Positions 6,908 through 13,500 of a DNA stretch of 64,000 bases are shown one piece after another. Both the position numbers and the translations under genes were made by a program. Each line of letters starts with the position of its first letter. Positions within the stretch are counted from its first letter, which is position 1. Source of the stretch: CAZKWG01 sp964615375 (GTDB taxonomy: Bacteria; Myxococcota_A; UBA796; CAZKWG01); the NCBI GenBank assembly GCA_964615375.1, contig CAZTOW010000007.1, positions 186,001 through 250,000 on the forward strand. The letters run 5' to 3'. Under the pieces are notes generated by a model, which had not been told where the DNA came from, searched no databases, and worked only from the letters and a program-made list of their open reading frames with translations.

Positions 6908-8466
6908 GTCGGATCTTCGTGAGCGCCGCGGGGGCCTGCTCGGCCGCGGGCAGCCTGGGCGGGCTGGTGGCGGCGGTCGCCGAGGGGCGGCGCTGTCTCC
7001 GCCCGTGGAGGGGCGAGGGCCTGCCCGAGCTGCGCTGCGGCGTGGTCCCCGATCTGGACCGGACGCGCCCGGCGGAGGCCCTGCTGCGGGCCGCCCTCGC
7101 CGACGCCGCGCTCCCGCCCCTGCCGCCGGAGACCGGGCTGATCTACGCCACGACCACCGGCGGGATCGCCGGCGCCTGGGAGCGGGCGCGCGCGACGGGC
7201 GAAGCCCCTCCCCCCGGGGCCAGCCGGCAGGGGCCGGGGGAGGCGCTCTACGCCCAGCTGGGGCTCCGAGGTCCGCTCGCCTGCCTCTCGGTCGCCTGCG
7301 CCTCGGGCACGGCCGCCCTGGGGCTCGGTCAACACTGGCTCCGCGCCGGTCGGGCGCCCGCCGTCCTCGTGCTGGCCAGCGACGCGCTCTCCCCCTTCCT
7401 GGCCGCCGGATTTCGCGGCCTCGGCGCCCTCTCCCCCCGCGGGCTCGCCGAGCCCTTCCGGGACACGCGGGACGGGCTCACCCTGGGCGAGGCCGGGGTG
7501 GCCCTGCTGCTGGAGCGCGATCCGGGACCGCGCGCTCCGATGGCCGAGCTGCGCGGGTGGGGACTCCAGTCGGACGCGGGCGACCTGGTCCGCCCGGATC
7601 CGAGCGGCGCGGGCCTGGCGCGGGCCGCGGAGCGGGCGCTGGCGGCGGCCGGATGGGGGCCGGAGGACGTGGACCTCGTCTCCGCGCACGGCACCGCCAC
7701 GCGGGCGAACGACGACATGGAGCGCGCGGCGCTGGGGCGGGTCTTCGGGCGGGTCCCCCCGCTGCGGGCGATCAAGGGCCTCGTGGGTCACGCCATGGGC
7801 GCGGCGGGGGCGCTGGAGATCGCCCTGGAGGTGGCGGCGATGGCGCAGGGGCTGGCCCTCCCCGCCCTGGACCTGGAGGGCAACCCGCTCCCCTCCTCCT
7901 CGGTGCCGACGCGCGTCCTCAAGCTCTCCGCGGGCTTCGGCGGCGTGAACACCGCCCTCGCCCTCTCCCGCCCGGGGCGCGAACCGGCGGCGGAGCTCCG
8001 GCGCGAGCCCCTTCTCCAGCTGGCCGAGCGCGCGCTCCACGCTGAGGTGCGTCTGGAGGAGCGGCCGGACACCTGGGAGCGGGCCGTGCGGGCGCTGGTG
8101 CAGGAGCTGGTGCAGGCGACGAGGTCCGCGCCGCCCGCCGCCTCCGACGACGAGACCGCCCTGATCCTCTGCACGCGCTGGGGCTGCCTGCTGGCCGACC
8201 GGCGCTACCACGACCGCCTGCGCGCGGAGGGACCGGACCGCGTCTCCCGCCAGGACTTCGCCCGCACGCTCCCGGGGGCCGCCCTGGTCGGGGCGCAGAT
8301 CGCCGCGGGGCTGAGGGGGCCGGCGCTCACCCTGCTGGCTGACCCGGAGGAGGGCGAGCGGCTCGCGCGCGAGGGCCTGGGGCTCGGCAGCGCGAGGGCG
8401 CTGCTGCTGGACGGCGACGTGGAGGAAGGGCGCGTCTGCCTCCGCGCGCGCCTCTTCGGTCGCTGA
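6904..8466 (+). CDS. beta-ketoacyl synthase fused to a partial KS-like domain
   Basis: 520 aa. Residues 1-355 form a ketosynthase with all catalytic residues: Cys132 in SVACASGT, His262 in SAHGTATRAND and His296 in GLVGHAMGAAG. Residues about 415-520 form a second region (LILCTRWGCLLADRRYHDRL, RQDFARTLPGAALVGAQIAAGLRGPALTLLAD) that resembles the first half of a chain-length-factor KS, including the DFxxTLPxxA and GLRGPxLTL segments, and ends before any catalytic His region. It is thus a KS with a C-terminal half-KS, perhaps a dimerisation or substrate-channelling remnant. ATG at 6904 overlaps the preceding stop. It is the last gene of the operon. Confidence 0.85.
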   Translation: MSRIFVSAAGACSAAGSLGGLVAAVAEGRRCLRPWRGEGLPELRCGVVPDLDRTRPAEALLRAALADAALPPLPPETGLIYATTTGGIAGAWERARATGEAPPPGASRQGPGEALYAQLGLRGPLACLSVACASGTAALGLGQHWLRAGRAPAVLVLASDALSPFLAAGFRGLGALSPRGLAEPFRDTRDGLTLGEAGVALLLERDPGPRAPMAELRGWGLQSDAGDLVRPDPSGAGLARAAERALAAAGWGPEDVDLVSAHGTATRANDDMERAALGRVFGRVPPLRAIKGLVGHAMGAAGALEIALEVAAMAQGLALPALDLEGNPLPSSSVPTRVLKLSAGFGGVNTALALSRPGREPAAELRREPLLQLAERALHAEVRLEERPDTWERAVRALVQELVQATRSAPPAASDDETALILCTRWGCLLADRRYHDRLRAEGPDRVSRQDFARTLPGAALVGAQIAAGLRGPALTLLADPEEGERLAREGLGLGSARALLLDGDVEEGRVCLRARLFGR

Positions 8467-8568
8467 CGGGGTGCCCGTTGCGCCCCGGCCTCCCGGGGTC
8501 TACGTTGTGGGAGAGGAGGTCCCCTGGGAGATCACGGACAGCGCTCGGGGAGCTGGGCCCGCAAGGCA

Positions 8569-9615
8569 TTGCGCGCCGCGGTGTTCCTCTTCGTCTCGGC
8601 GATCCTCCACGGGATCGCGCTGGTCCTGCTGATCCCACTGCTGCTGCTCCACCCGACGATTGAGCCGGTCGATCGCCCCACTCCCATCACCCTCCTCGAC
8701 GAGAGCGGCCCGCGCCGCCCGCGCGACGGCGCCAGCACGGCCCAGGCCGACCAGGCGCCGAAGCCCGAGGAGGAGGAGCCCGAGGAGCGGGAGCCCGAGC
8801 GCGAGCAGGGGCAGGTGGTCGACGTCGCCCCGCCCATCGAGGAGCGCCGCCCCGACGACGCCCGCTTCCTGGCCGAGTACGACATCACGGTGCCCGAGGA
8901 GACCCGCACCGACCGCTTCCGGCTGGACAGCGACTTCCGCGCCCCCACCTACAGCCCGGAGGACGCGATGGAGCTCCAGTCCGAGCTGATGGACCTGGGC
9001 GCCACGGTCCCCTCCTCGGGCGGGCAGGCGGGCAGCCAGCCCTTCGACGCCGAGCGCGACGGGCGCTACGCCTCCCTCCCCTCCCCCTACCGCCTCAGCA
9101 ACAAGGCGGGGCTGGAGGGGCCGGTGCCGGTGGGCGCGGGCGAGCAGCGGGTCTCGGGCTCCCCGAGCAATGACCTGGTGGACGCGCGCCTGGGGACGCA
9201 GATGAGCGTGAACACCCGAGAGGTGGTGTTCGCGGCCTACATCAACCGCATCAAGCGCATCGTCAGCTTCTACTGGAACCAGAACCTGGACAACCTCCCC
9301 CAGACGGTGCGCCTGAGCCGGCTGCGCTACGACACGGTGGTCTACGTGGTGCTGGACGACCAGGGCGCGCTGCAGTCCATCGAGGTGACCGAGGGCTGCG
9401 GGGAGGGCGCGCTGGACGAGGCGGTGGTCCAGGCTTTTCGCGTGGCCGGGCCCTTCCCCAACCCGCCCGAGGCGCTGATCACCAAGGACGGGCTGGTCCA
9501 CCTGGACGACATGGGCTTCACGGTGCAGGTGGGCGGGCCGGCGCGCGCGCCCTACGCCGGGGTGGACCCGCGCAGCGGCGTGCAGTTCCCGGGCATCCTG
9601 AAGGCCACGCACTGA
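8569..9615 (+). CDS. TonB-family energy transducer
   Basis: 348 aa. An N-terminal membrane anchor (AVFLFVSAILHGIALVLLIPLLLL) is followed by a long periplasmic linker rich in Pro and Glu. A TonB-type C-terminal domain (YINRIKRIVSFYWNQNL, VVYVVLDDQGALQSIEVTEGCGEGALDEAVVQAFRVAGPFPNPP) ends the protein; the GxLxxxxVxxxSGxxxLDxAxxxAxxxxxPFPxPP pattern is characteristic. It should link the inner-membrane proton-motive complex to an outer-membrane partner or a motility/secretion device; no ExbB/ExbD gene is nearby. The start is uncertain. TTG at 8569 lacks a good ribosome site, whereas a strong GAGAGGAGG at 8511-8519 lies just before an in-frame CTG at 8524 that would add 15 residues before the membrane segment. 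Confidence 0.82.
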   Translation: MRAAVFLFVSAILHGIALVLLIPLLLLHPTIEPVDRPTPITLLDESGPRRPRDGASTAQADQAPKPEEEEPEEREPEREQGQVVDVAPPIEERRPDDARFLAEYDITVPEETRTDRFRLDSDFRAPTYSPEDAMELQSELMDLGATVPSSGGQAGSQPFDAERDGRYASLPSPYRLSNKAGLEGPVPVGAGEQRVSGSPSNDLVDARLGTQMSVNTREVVFAAYINRIKRIVSFYWNQNLDNLPQTVRLSRLRYDTVVYVVLDDQGALQSIEVTEGCGEGALDEAVVQAFRVAGPFPNPPEALITKDGLVHLDDMGFTVQVGGPARAPYAGVDPRSGVQFPGILKATH

Positions 9616-9625
9616 GCCTGGACGC

Positions 9626-9637
9626 GGCGGATCCGCC
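9626..9637. terminator. palindrome between convergent genes
   Basis: GGCGGATCCGCC is a perfect 12-base palindrome exactly between the TonB-like stop and the stop of the minus-strand gene. It may act as a weak bidirectional terminator; no U-tract follows on either strand. Confidence 0.3.
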
Positions 9638-9874
9638 TCAGCGCAGGCCGGGGAAGCGCATGGTGTTCTTCTTCTTGCGCTCGACGACGACCACCACGGT
9701 CTCGGCGCCCGCGGTGAGCTGGCCGTCGGCCTTCATCTGCTCGACGAGCTCGCCGATACGGTCCATCAGGCGACCCTCGCCCTTGCGCAGCTTGCGGACG
9801 TCCTTGCGCTTCTTCTTCCCGAGGTCCACGACGACGGTGCGGGGCTCGGCGGTCTCGGCGTTCTCGGCGGACAT
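9638..9874 (-). CDS. small Lys-rich protein (DUF6200-like)
   Basis: 78 aa, starting at the ATG at 9874 behind an AGGAG ribosome site. The longer open frame upstream runs through the divergent gene and is rejected. It has an N-terminal VVVDLGKKKRKDVRKLRKGEG block, a short amphipathic helix (LMDRIGELVEQMK) and a terminal beta-like VVVVVERKKK. The VVVDLGKKKRK signature recalls a family of short uncharacterised proteins that I believe is DUF6200; this is from memory. It is divergent from another small Lys/Arg-rich gene 84 bases away. Function unknown. Confidence 0.75.
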   Translation of the reverse strand: MSAENAETAEPRTVVVDLGKKKRKDVRKLRKGEGRLMDRIGELVEQMKADGQLTAGAETVVVVVERKKKNTMRFPGLR

Positions 9875-9958
9875 GATGACTCCTGAAGGTCCGGGTGTAG
9901 GGTCCGGGCCGGGCCCGGGCGACGGCTGGATGCTATCATGCGCGAGCGAGGTGCAGGC
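9875..9958. promoter_or_regulatory. divergent promoter region
   Basis: An 84-base region between two small divergent genes. On the plus strand TATCAT at 9934-9939 resembles a -10; if used, transcription would start near 9946 and the first usable start codon is ATG 9959 rather than ATG 9938. A GGGCCGGGCCCGGG-like palindromic stretch around 9906-9920 may be an operator or simply GC-rich sequence. Confidence 0.35.
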
Positions 9959-10231
9959 ATGTCTTTCGTGAAGCGGATCACGGTGGTGGGCGAGGACGGC
10001 GTCGAGACCCTCTTCAAGAAGAAGCGCAAGAAGCGGAAGAGCACCCGGATGATGCGCCCCCTCGAGAAGATCACGCGCCGCTTCCTGGAGGCGGGCGACG
10101 AGACGGCCTCTCAGGCGCTGCGCCGGCACAAGCGCTCCAGCCGCAAGAAGAAGGACGGCTGGGCGAAGGACCTGATGAAGAACTCGCTGCGCTCAGGTCG
10201 GAAGGGCGTCAAGAAGCTGATCAAGCTGTGA
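9959..10231 (+). CDS. small basic protein (DUF6312-like)
   Basis: 90 aa, very rich in Lys and Arg (FKKKRKKRKSTRMMRPLEK, SSRKKKDGW, RKGVKKLIKL). The layout ITVV..DGVETLFKKKRKKRKST..LRPLEK...KKKDGWAKDL resembles a family of small proteins that I recall as DUF6312 and have seen beside DUF6200 proteins. No enzymatic motif is visible; binding to nucleic acid or to an acidic partner is conceivable. ATG 9959 is preferred over 9938 because of the likely -10 at 9934 and the GAGG ahead of it. Its stop overlaps the next start (GTGA). Confidence 0.7.
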   Translation: MSFVKRITVVGEDGVETLFKKKRKKRKSTRMMRPLEKITRRFLEAGDETASQALRRHKRSSRKKKDGWAKDLMKNSLRSGRKGVKKLIKL

Positions 10232-10539
10232 GCGCTCCCCTCCCCTCGCACCGCGAGCTCTACGCCCGGCTGAGGGAGCGCGTGCTCTCCGGCCCGGGTG
10301 AGCTCGACCCCGCCGCCCGGCGCGCGGCCTTCGAGGGCAGCGGCCCCGAGGGCGCGCTGGCCTGGGTGCGCCGTGTGCGGGACCAGGCCGCGACCATCGA
10401 GGACGAGCACATGGAGGCCCTGCGCGCCAGCGGCCTCAGCGAAGATCAGGCCTTCGAGCTGACCATCGCCGCCGCGGTGGGCGCCGCCGACCTCCGCCTG
10501 CGGGCGGCGCTGCGCTCGCTCGGTGAGGAGGAGCCATGA
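10228..10539 (+). CDS. small AhpD/carboxymuconolactone-decarboxylase-like helical protein without cysteines
   Basis: 103 aa, GTG start overlapping the preceding stop. The C-terminal half (MEALRASGLSEDQAFELTIAAAVGAADLRLRAALRSL) resembles the helical repeat following the CxxC site in AhpD/CMD-type proteins (..ALRxAGLsdeaI.daI.vaA..n...Rl..al). However, it has no Cys and no catalytic Glu/His set, so it cannot be a peroxidase by itself. It overlaps the probable selenoprotein gene by ATGA and is probably translated with it. A partner-subunit role is inference from this coupling and the similar helical pattern. Confidence 0.65.
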   Translation: MSAPLPSHRELYARLRERVLSGPGELDPAARRAAFEGSGPEGALAWVRRVRDQAATIEDEHMEALRASGLSEDQAFELTIAAAVGAADLRLRAALRSLGEEEP

Positions 10540-11120
10540 GGCTCCAGAACGTCAGCGACGGACACTCCGTCGGGCGGAAGCTGATGCTCGGCTTCATCCG
10601 CGTGGTCTCGGGCCGGCGCGTGCCCGACGTGGTGCGCGTGCTCATGTACCGCCCGGAGTTCTTCGGCGAGCCGCTCAGCGACCTCATCGAGCGCGCCCTG
10701 CGCGGCCCCTCGGACTGGACGCAGTGCCAGCGGGAGCTCTTCGCCTCGTTCACGGCGCGCCTGGGCGACTGCGAGTTTTGAATGCGCGCCCACGGCGCGG
10801 TCGCGTCGAAGGAGCTGGGGAAGGATGTGGTGAAGGCGGTCTGGGAGGACTGGCGGACGGCGCCCGTCTCCCCTCCCCTGCGCGCCATGCTGGGCTACCT
10901 GGAGAAGATGTGCCTCCGCCCCGAGGAGCTCGGGCCGGAGGATCTCGCGCCGTTGCGGGCCGCCGGCCTGTCCGACGCGGCGATCCGCGACGCGATCTAC
11001 GTGTGCGCGGCCTTCCAGGTCATCATCCGTATCGCCGACGCCTTTGAGTTCTACGTCCCCGACGAGGCGGACTTCGACAAGGGGGCGGAGGGGATGCTCT
11101 CGCGCGGCTATCGGATCTAG
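10536..11120 (+). CDS. AhpD-like peroxidase-type selenoprotein (UGA read as Sec at codon 82)
   Basis: Two adjacent open frames in the same register, 10536-10781 and 10782-11120, are separated only by a TGA at 10779-10781. Read through, they give one 194-aa AhpD/CMD-fold protein. The TGA falls exactly where AhpD has its second active-site Cys: Glu67-x11-Cys79-x2-Sec82-x3-His86, the spacing of Glu118/Cys130/Cys133/His137 in mycobacterial AhpD. A hairpin with a GGUC loop follows 17 bases after the TGA. Flanking sequence is continuous with the family on both sides (VLMYRPEFFGEPLSDLIERALRGPSDW before; AVASKELGKDVVKAVWEDWRTAPVS and LSDAAIRDAIYVCAAFQVIIRIADAF after). It would reduce peroxides or disulfides through a Cys-Sec pair. 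Without Sec insertion only an 81-aa fragment ending at CEF would form. Confidence 0.88.
10782..10811 (+). promoter_or_regulatory. bacterial SECIS-like hairpin
   Basis: Directly after the UGA, CGGCGC at 10793-10798 pairs with GCGTCG at 10803-10808 (five Watson-Crick pairs and one G-U) around a GGTC tetraloop at 10799-10802. The loop starts 17 bases after the UGA. In E. coli fdhF the SelB-recognised loop also contains GGUC and begins 18 bases after the UGA. A competing hairpin, CGCGCC(CAC)GGCGCG, overlaps the 5' side and may be an alternative fold. Confidence 0.75.
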
Positions 11121-11126
11121 TCTGGC

Positions 11127-11201
11127 CTAGTGGTTGACGCCGGCGGCGCAGAGCATGCAGTCGGGGCCACAGCCAGCCTTGGTGTTCGTGCGGACCTTCA
11201 T
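11127..11201 (-). CDS. 24-residue Cys-rich peptide, possible RiPP precursor
   Basis: A 25-codon frame with a good AGGAGAA ribosome site six bases before ATG 11201 and a TAG at 11127. It starts MKVRTNTKAG and has three Cys within eight residues (CGPDCMLC at 11-18), followed by AAGVNH. Short peptides beginning MKVxTNxKAG are, from memory, common in myxobacteria and cyanobacteria and some are annotated as RiPPs. No maturase gene is next to it. It converges on the selenoprotein gene with six bases between the stops. The upstream 130 bases include an AT-rich palindrome suited to a regulated promoter. A longer open frame on the opposite strand is judged spurious. Confidence 0.6.
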   Translation of the reverse strand: MKVRTNTKAGCGPDCMLCAAGVNH

Positions 11202-11329
11202 GGTGTTCTCCTGTTGTGTTGGGGTCTCTGGTGTCGTCCTCTCCGGGAGGACGGTCCCCAGAGAAGCAAACAGCGTGCCAGCGCCCCTCCCAGGAGCCAC
11301 CTCGTCGAAGATCAGCGTCCCACCTTATT

Positions 11330-11345
11330 TACTAATTATTTAGTA
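11330..11345. promoter_or_regulatory. AT-rich inverted repeat, possible operator
   Basis: TACTAA-TTAT-TTAGTA has perfect six-base arms around four bases. It sits in a 25-base AT-only island that stands out from the GC-rich surroundings, about 130 bases upstream of the small-peptide start on the minus strand. It resembles a dimeric repressor site; the cognate regulator is not in the window. Confidence 0.45.
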
Positions 11346-11371
11346 GAGAGTGACTCCGCGCCCCGTCGTCC

Positions 11372-11411
11372 CACGCGGCGCCTCGGGACATGTCCCGTGG
11401 GACGCCGCGTG
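11372..11411 (-). terminator. stem-loop after the FG-GAP lipoprotein gene
   Basis: CACGCGGCG (11372-11380) pairs with CGCCGCGTG (11403-11411). The loop holds a second perfect palindrome, GGGACATGTCCC (11385-11396). It lies 13 bases beyond the stop at 11424 on the minus strand, so it is most likely a transcript-end structure; there is no U-run. The inner palindrome could also be a protein site for the AT-rich promoter next to it. Confidence 0.4.
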
Positions 11412-11423
11412 TGTCCCACCGGC

Positions 11424-13397
11424 TCAGGGCGCCAGGAACAGGTAGGCCGCGCCCGCGCCATCACCGCCGCTGTCCTCGGCCCAGGCGCCCAACAGCAGGT
11501 CGGGGAGCCCGTCGCCGCTCGCGTCGGCCAGGCCCGCGACGCTGGTGCCCAGGCCGTCGCCCGCGGCCTCGCCCGGGAAGGTCGCGTCCTCCGCCCCGAG
11601 CTCGAAGGCGCCGCTCACCGGGCCGTAGTAGATCGCCACCGAGCCCGCGGACTCCCCCGCGCCGTCATGCCCCGGGCTGCCGATCAGGATCTCGGCGTAC
11701 CCGTCGGCGTCCAGGTCCCCCACGATGTCCAGGCCGGTCCCCAGGCGCTGCTGCTCGAAGCCGCCGAAGAAGCCCGCCGCCGTGGCGTCCACGCTCAGGC
11801 TCCCGGTGGCCGTGGCGTCGCCCACCATGAGGAAGGCCGCCCCCGCCGCGTCCACCGAGCCGCGAGCCTCCGTGGCCGCCAGGAGCAGATCGTCGAGGCC
11901 GTCGCCGTTCACGTCCCCGCGCCCGCCCACCGCGCCGTGCCCGAGCTCGCTGTTGGCCTCCTCGGCGACGATCTTGCGATCGGCCTCGCCCAGCGTGCGC
12001 TCCTCGCGGATCGGGCCGTAGAAGATGCCCACCGACCCGGCGCGCGTCCCCCCCTCGGGGTCCGCCCAGGCCGAGACGGCCAGGTCGTAGTAGCCGTCCC
12101 CGTCCAGGTCCCCGACGCCGTCCACCCCGTCGCCCAGGCAGTCGCCGCCGCCCTCTCCCGTGACCTGCAGCGCGTCGGCCAGCTGGACCGTCCCGCTGAG
12201 CGGGCCCTCCAGGATCCAGACCCTGCCCGCCGCGTCCCCCGCGCCGCCGCTGGAGCCCACCAGCGCGTCGCCCAGGTCGTCCCCCGTCAGATCCGGGGAG
12301 GTGCTGAGGTACAAGCCCAGCTCGAAGTGGGCGTCGTCGTCGGGGATGGCGAGGGCGTCCGCGCCGCCCAGCTCGCTCTGCCCCTCGGGCAGGGGCCCGT
12401 AGAACACGAAGGCGGCGCCGTGGACGTCCGCGCGCACGTCCAGGTGACCCGGCGCCCCGATGAGCAGGTCGGGCACGCCGTCCCGGTCCAGGTCTTCGCC
12501 GCGGCTGATGCCGGATCCCGCGCCCTCCGACATTGCCGAGCCCACGATGAAGGATCGCGCCTGGTCCTCCAGGCTCCTGTCCCCGCTCACCGGGCTCAGC
12601 ACCAGCGCCACGGCGCCCTGCCAGATCCAGTCCTGGGAGTAGTCCGGCATCGCCACCAGCAGATCGGTGAGCCCGTCGCCGTCCACGTCCCCCGCGGGGC
12701 GCACGACCGAGCCCGCCGCGCTCCCCTCCTCGCCCAGCAGCTTCGACTCGGCGTACTCCAGCGAGACCTCGGCGGCGAAGTGATCACAGCGCGCGTCGAG
12801 ATCGTCGCAGTTCTGGTCGAGCCCGTCCTCGCAGACCTCCGGGGTGCCGGGGCTCTTCGCTGGATCGGCGTCGTCACAGTCCCCGGACTGCGCGCTCCAG
12901 CCCTCGGTCTCCTCGCAGCCCTCGGTCACGCTGGTCTCGACGCCGTAGCCGTCGCCGTCGGCGTCCGCGTAGAGGGCGATCAGCAGGCCCTCGTCGACCA
13001 GATCGTCGCAGTCATTGTCCACGTCGTCGCAGACGTCGTCCGCGCCGGGGTAGATGGCGGCGTCGGCGTCGTCACAGTCCCCGGCCACGCTCACGAGCCC
13101 GAAGCCCTCCGCGCAGCCCTCCTCGGCCGCGTCGCCGTAGCCGTCCTCGTCGATGTCCAGGTAGAGCGTCATCGTCACGCCCTCATCGACCGCGCCGTCA
13201 CAGTTGTTGTCCACCTCGTCACAGACCTCCGCCGCGCCCGGGTGGGCGGCGGGGTCGTCGTCGTCGCAGTCGTCGCGCGCGAGGAAGCCGTCGCCGTCCG
13301 CGTCGCTGAGCCCGGTCTCCCCGGTCTCCGTCCCCTTGTCCGTGTCGGGGCAACCAGAGACGAGCAGCGTGAGCGAGAGCGCGAACAGACGACGCAT
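11424..13397 (-). CDS. lipoprotein with MopE-type metal-binding repeats and FG-GAP propeller
   Basis: 657 aa. The signal MRRLFALSLTLLVSGC ends in a lipobox Cys, followed by a short Thr/Glu/Gly linker. Residues about 30-205 carry three copies of the Asp/Cys-rich DCDDxDPxxxPGxxExCDxxDNNCDGxVDEG module (putative metal-binding motif known from MopE-type surface proteins), separated by DxDxDGYG loops. Residues about 225-657 contain about seven FG-GAP/integrin-type blades with calcium loops such as DVDGDGLTDLLV, DLDRDGVPDLLIG, DLDGDGYYDLAV and DVNGDGLDDLLL. It is probably an outer-membrane-anchored, calcium-stabilised surface protein for adhesion or ligand binding. The ATG at 13397 follows AGGAGG, which is partly inside a hairpin. 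Confidence 0.9.
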   Translation of the reverse strand: MRRLFALSLTLLVSGCPDTDKGTETGETGLSDADGDGFLARDDCDDDDPAAHPGAAEVCDEVDNNCDGAVDEGVTMTLYLDIDEDGYGDAAEEGCAEGFGLVSVAGDCDDADAAIYPGADDVCDDVDNDCDDLVDEGLLIALYADADGDGYGVETSVTEGCEETEGWSAQSGDCDDADPAKSPGTPEVCEDGLDQNCDDLDARCDHFAAEVSLEYAESKLLGEEGSAAGSVVRPAGDVDGDGLTDLLVAMPDYSQDWIWQGAVALVLSPVSGDRSLEDQARSFIVGSAMSEGAGSGISRGEDLDRDGVPDLLIGAPGHLDVRADVHGAAFVFYGPLPEGQSELGGADALAIPDDDAHFELGLYLSTSPDLTGDDLGDALVGSSGGAGDAAGRVWILEGPLSGTVQLADALQVTGEGGGDCLGDGVDGVGDLDGDGYYDLAVSAWADPEGGTRAGSVGIFYGPIREERTLGEADRKIVAEEANSELGHGAVGGRGDVNGDGLDDLLLAATEARGSVDAAGAAFLMVGDATATGSLSVDATAAGFFGGFEQQRLGTGLDIVGDLDADGYAEILIGSPGHDGAGESAGSVAIYYGPVSGAFELGAEDATFPGEAAGDGLGTSVAGLADASGDGLPDLLLGAWAEDSGGDGAGAAYLFLAP

Positions 13398-13403
13398 GAG
13401 ACC

Positions 13404-13419
13404 TCCTGGGCTCCCAGGA
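13404..13419 (-). promoter_or_regulatory. hairpin overlapping the ribosome site
   Basis: TCCTGGG and CCCAGGA form a perfect seven-base inverted repeat with a two-base loop just upstream of the lipoprotein start. On the minus-strand transcript the second arm supplies the first bases of the AGGAGG ribosome site, so folding would limit ribosome access. Confidence 0.35.
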
Positions 13420-13462
13420 TAGACAGGGCGGGGCGGGATCGCTACCAGGAGTGGAGCGCGGC

Positions 13463-13500
13463 GGCGGGCCGCGAGCCCGGATCGGTGAGCCCGGCCCGCC
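13463..13500 (-). terminator. GC-rich stem-loop directly after the 13501-14811 gene
   Basis: GGCGGGCCG (13463-13471) and CGGCCCGCC (13492-13500) are perfect nine-base arms, and the inner GAGCCCGG/TGAGCCCGG region can add structure. It begins at the base after the stop of the minus-strand gene. It is terminator-like but lacks a U-tract. Confidence 0.4.

Noticed and set aside
4974..8466. Complete aryl-polyene cluster
   Set aside because: Only ketosynthase-type genes are present in the window; ACP, KR, DH, thioesterase and adenylation functions are all missing.
10784..10799. CGCGCC-CAC-GGCGCG hairpin as the SECIS element
   Set aside because: It is a stable six-pair stem but its three-base loop has no G, and it starts too close to the UGA; the overlapping hairpin with the GGUC loop fits the known SelB target better.
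10782..11120. A separate 112-aa gene beginning with the ATG after the TGA
   Set aside because: The ATG has no ribosome site of its own, the frame is continuous with the upstream one, and the family alignment runs straight across the TGA at the active-site position.
11134..11343. A 69-codon plus-strand gene
   Set aside because: It is antisense to the small Cys-rich peptide gene, has no ribosome site, and its sequence shows no coding character beyond being open.
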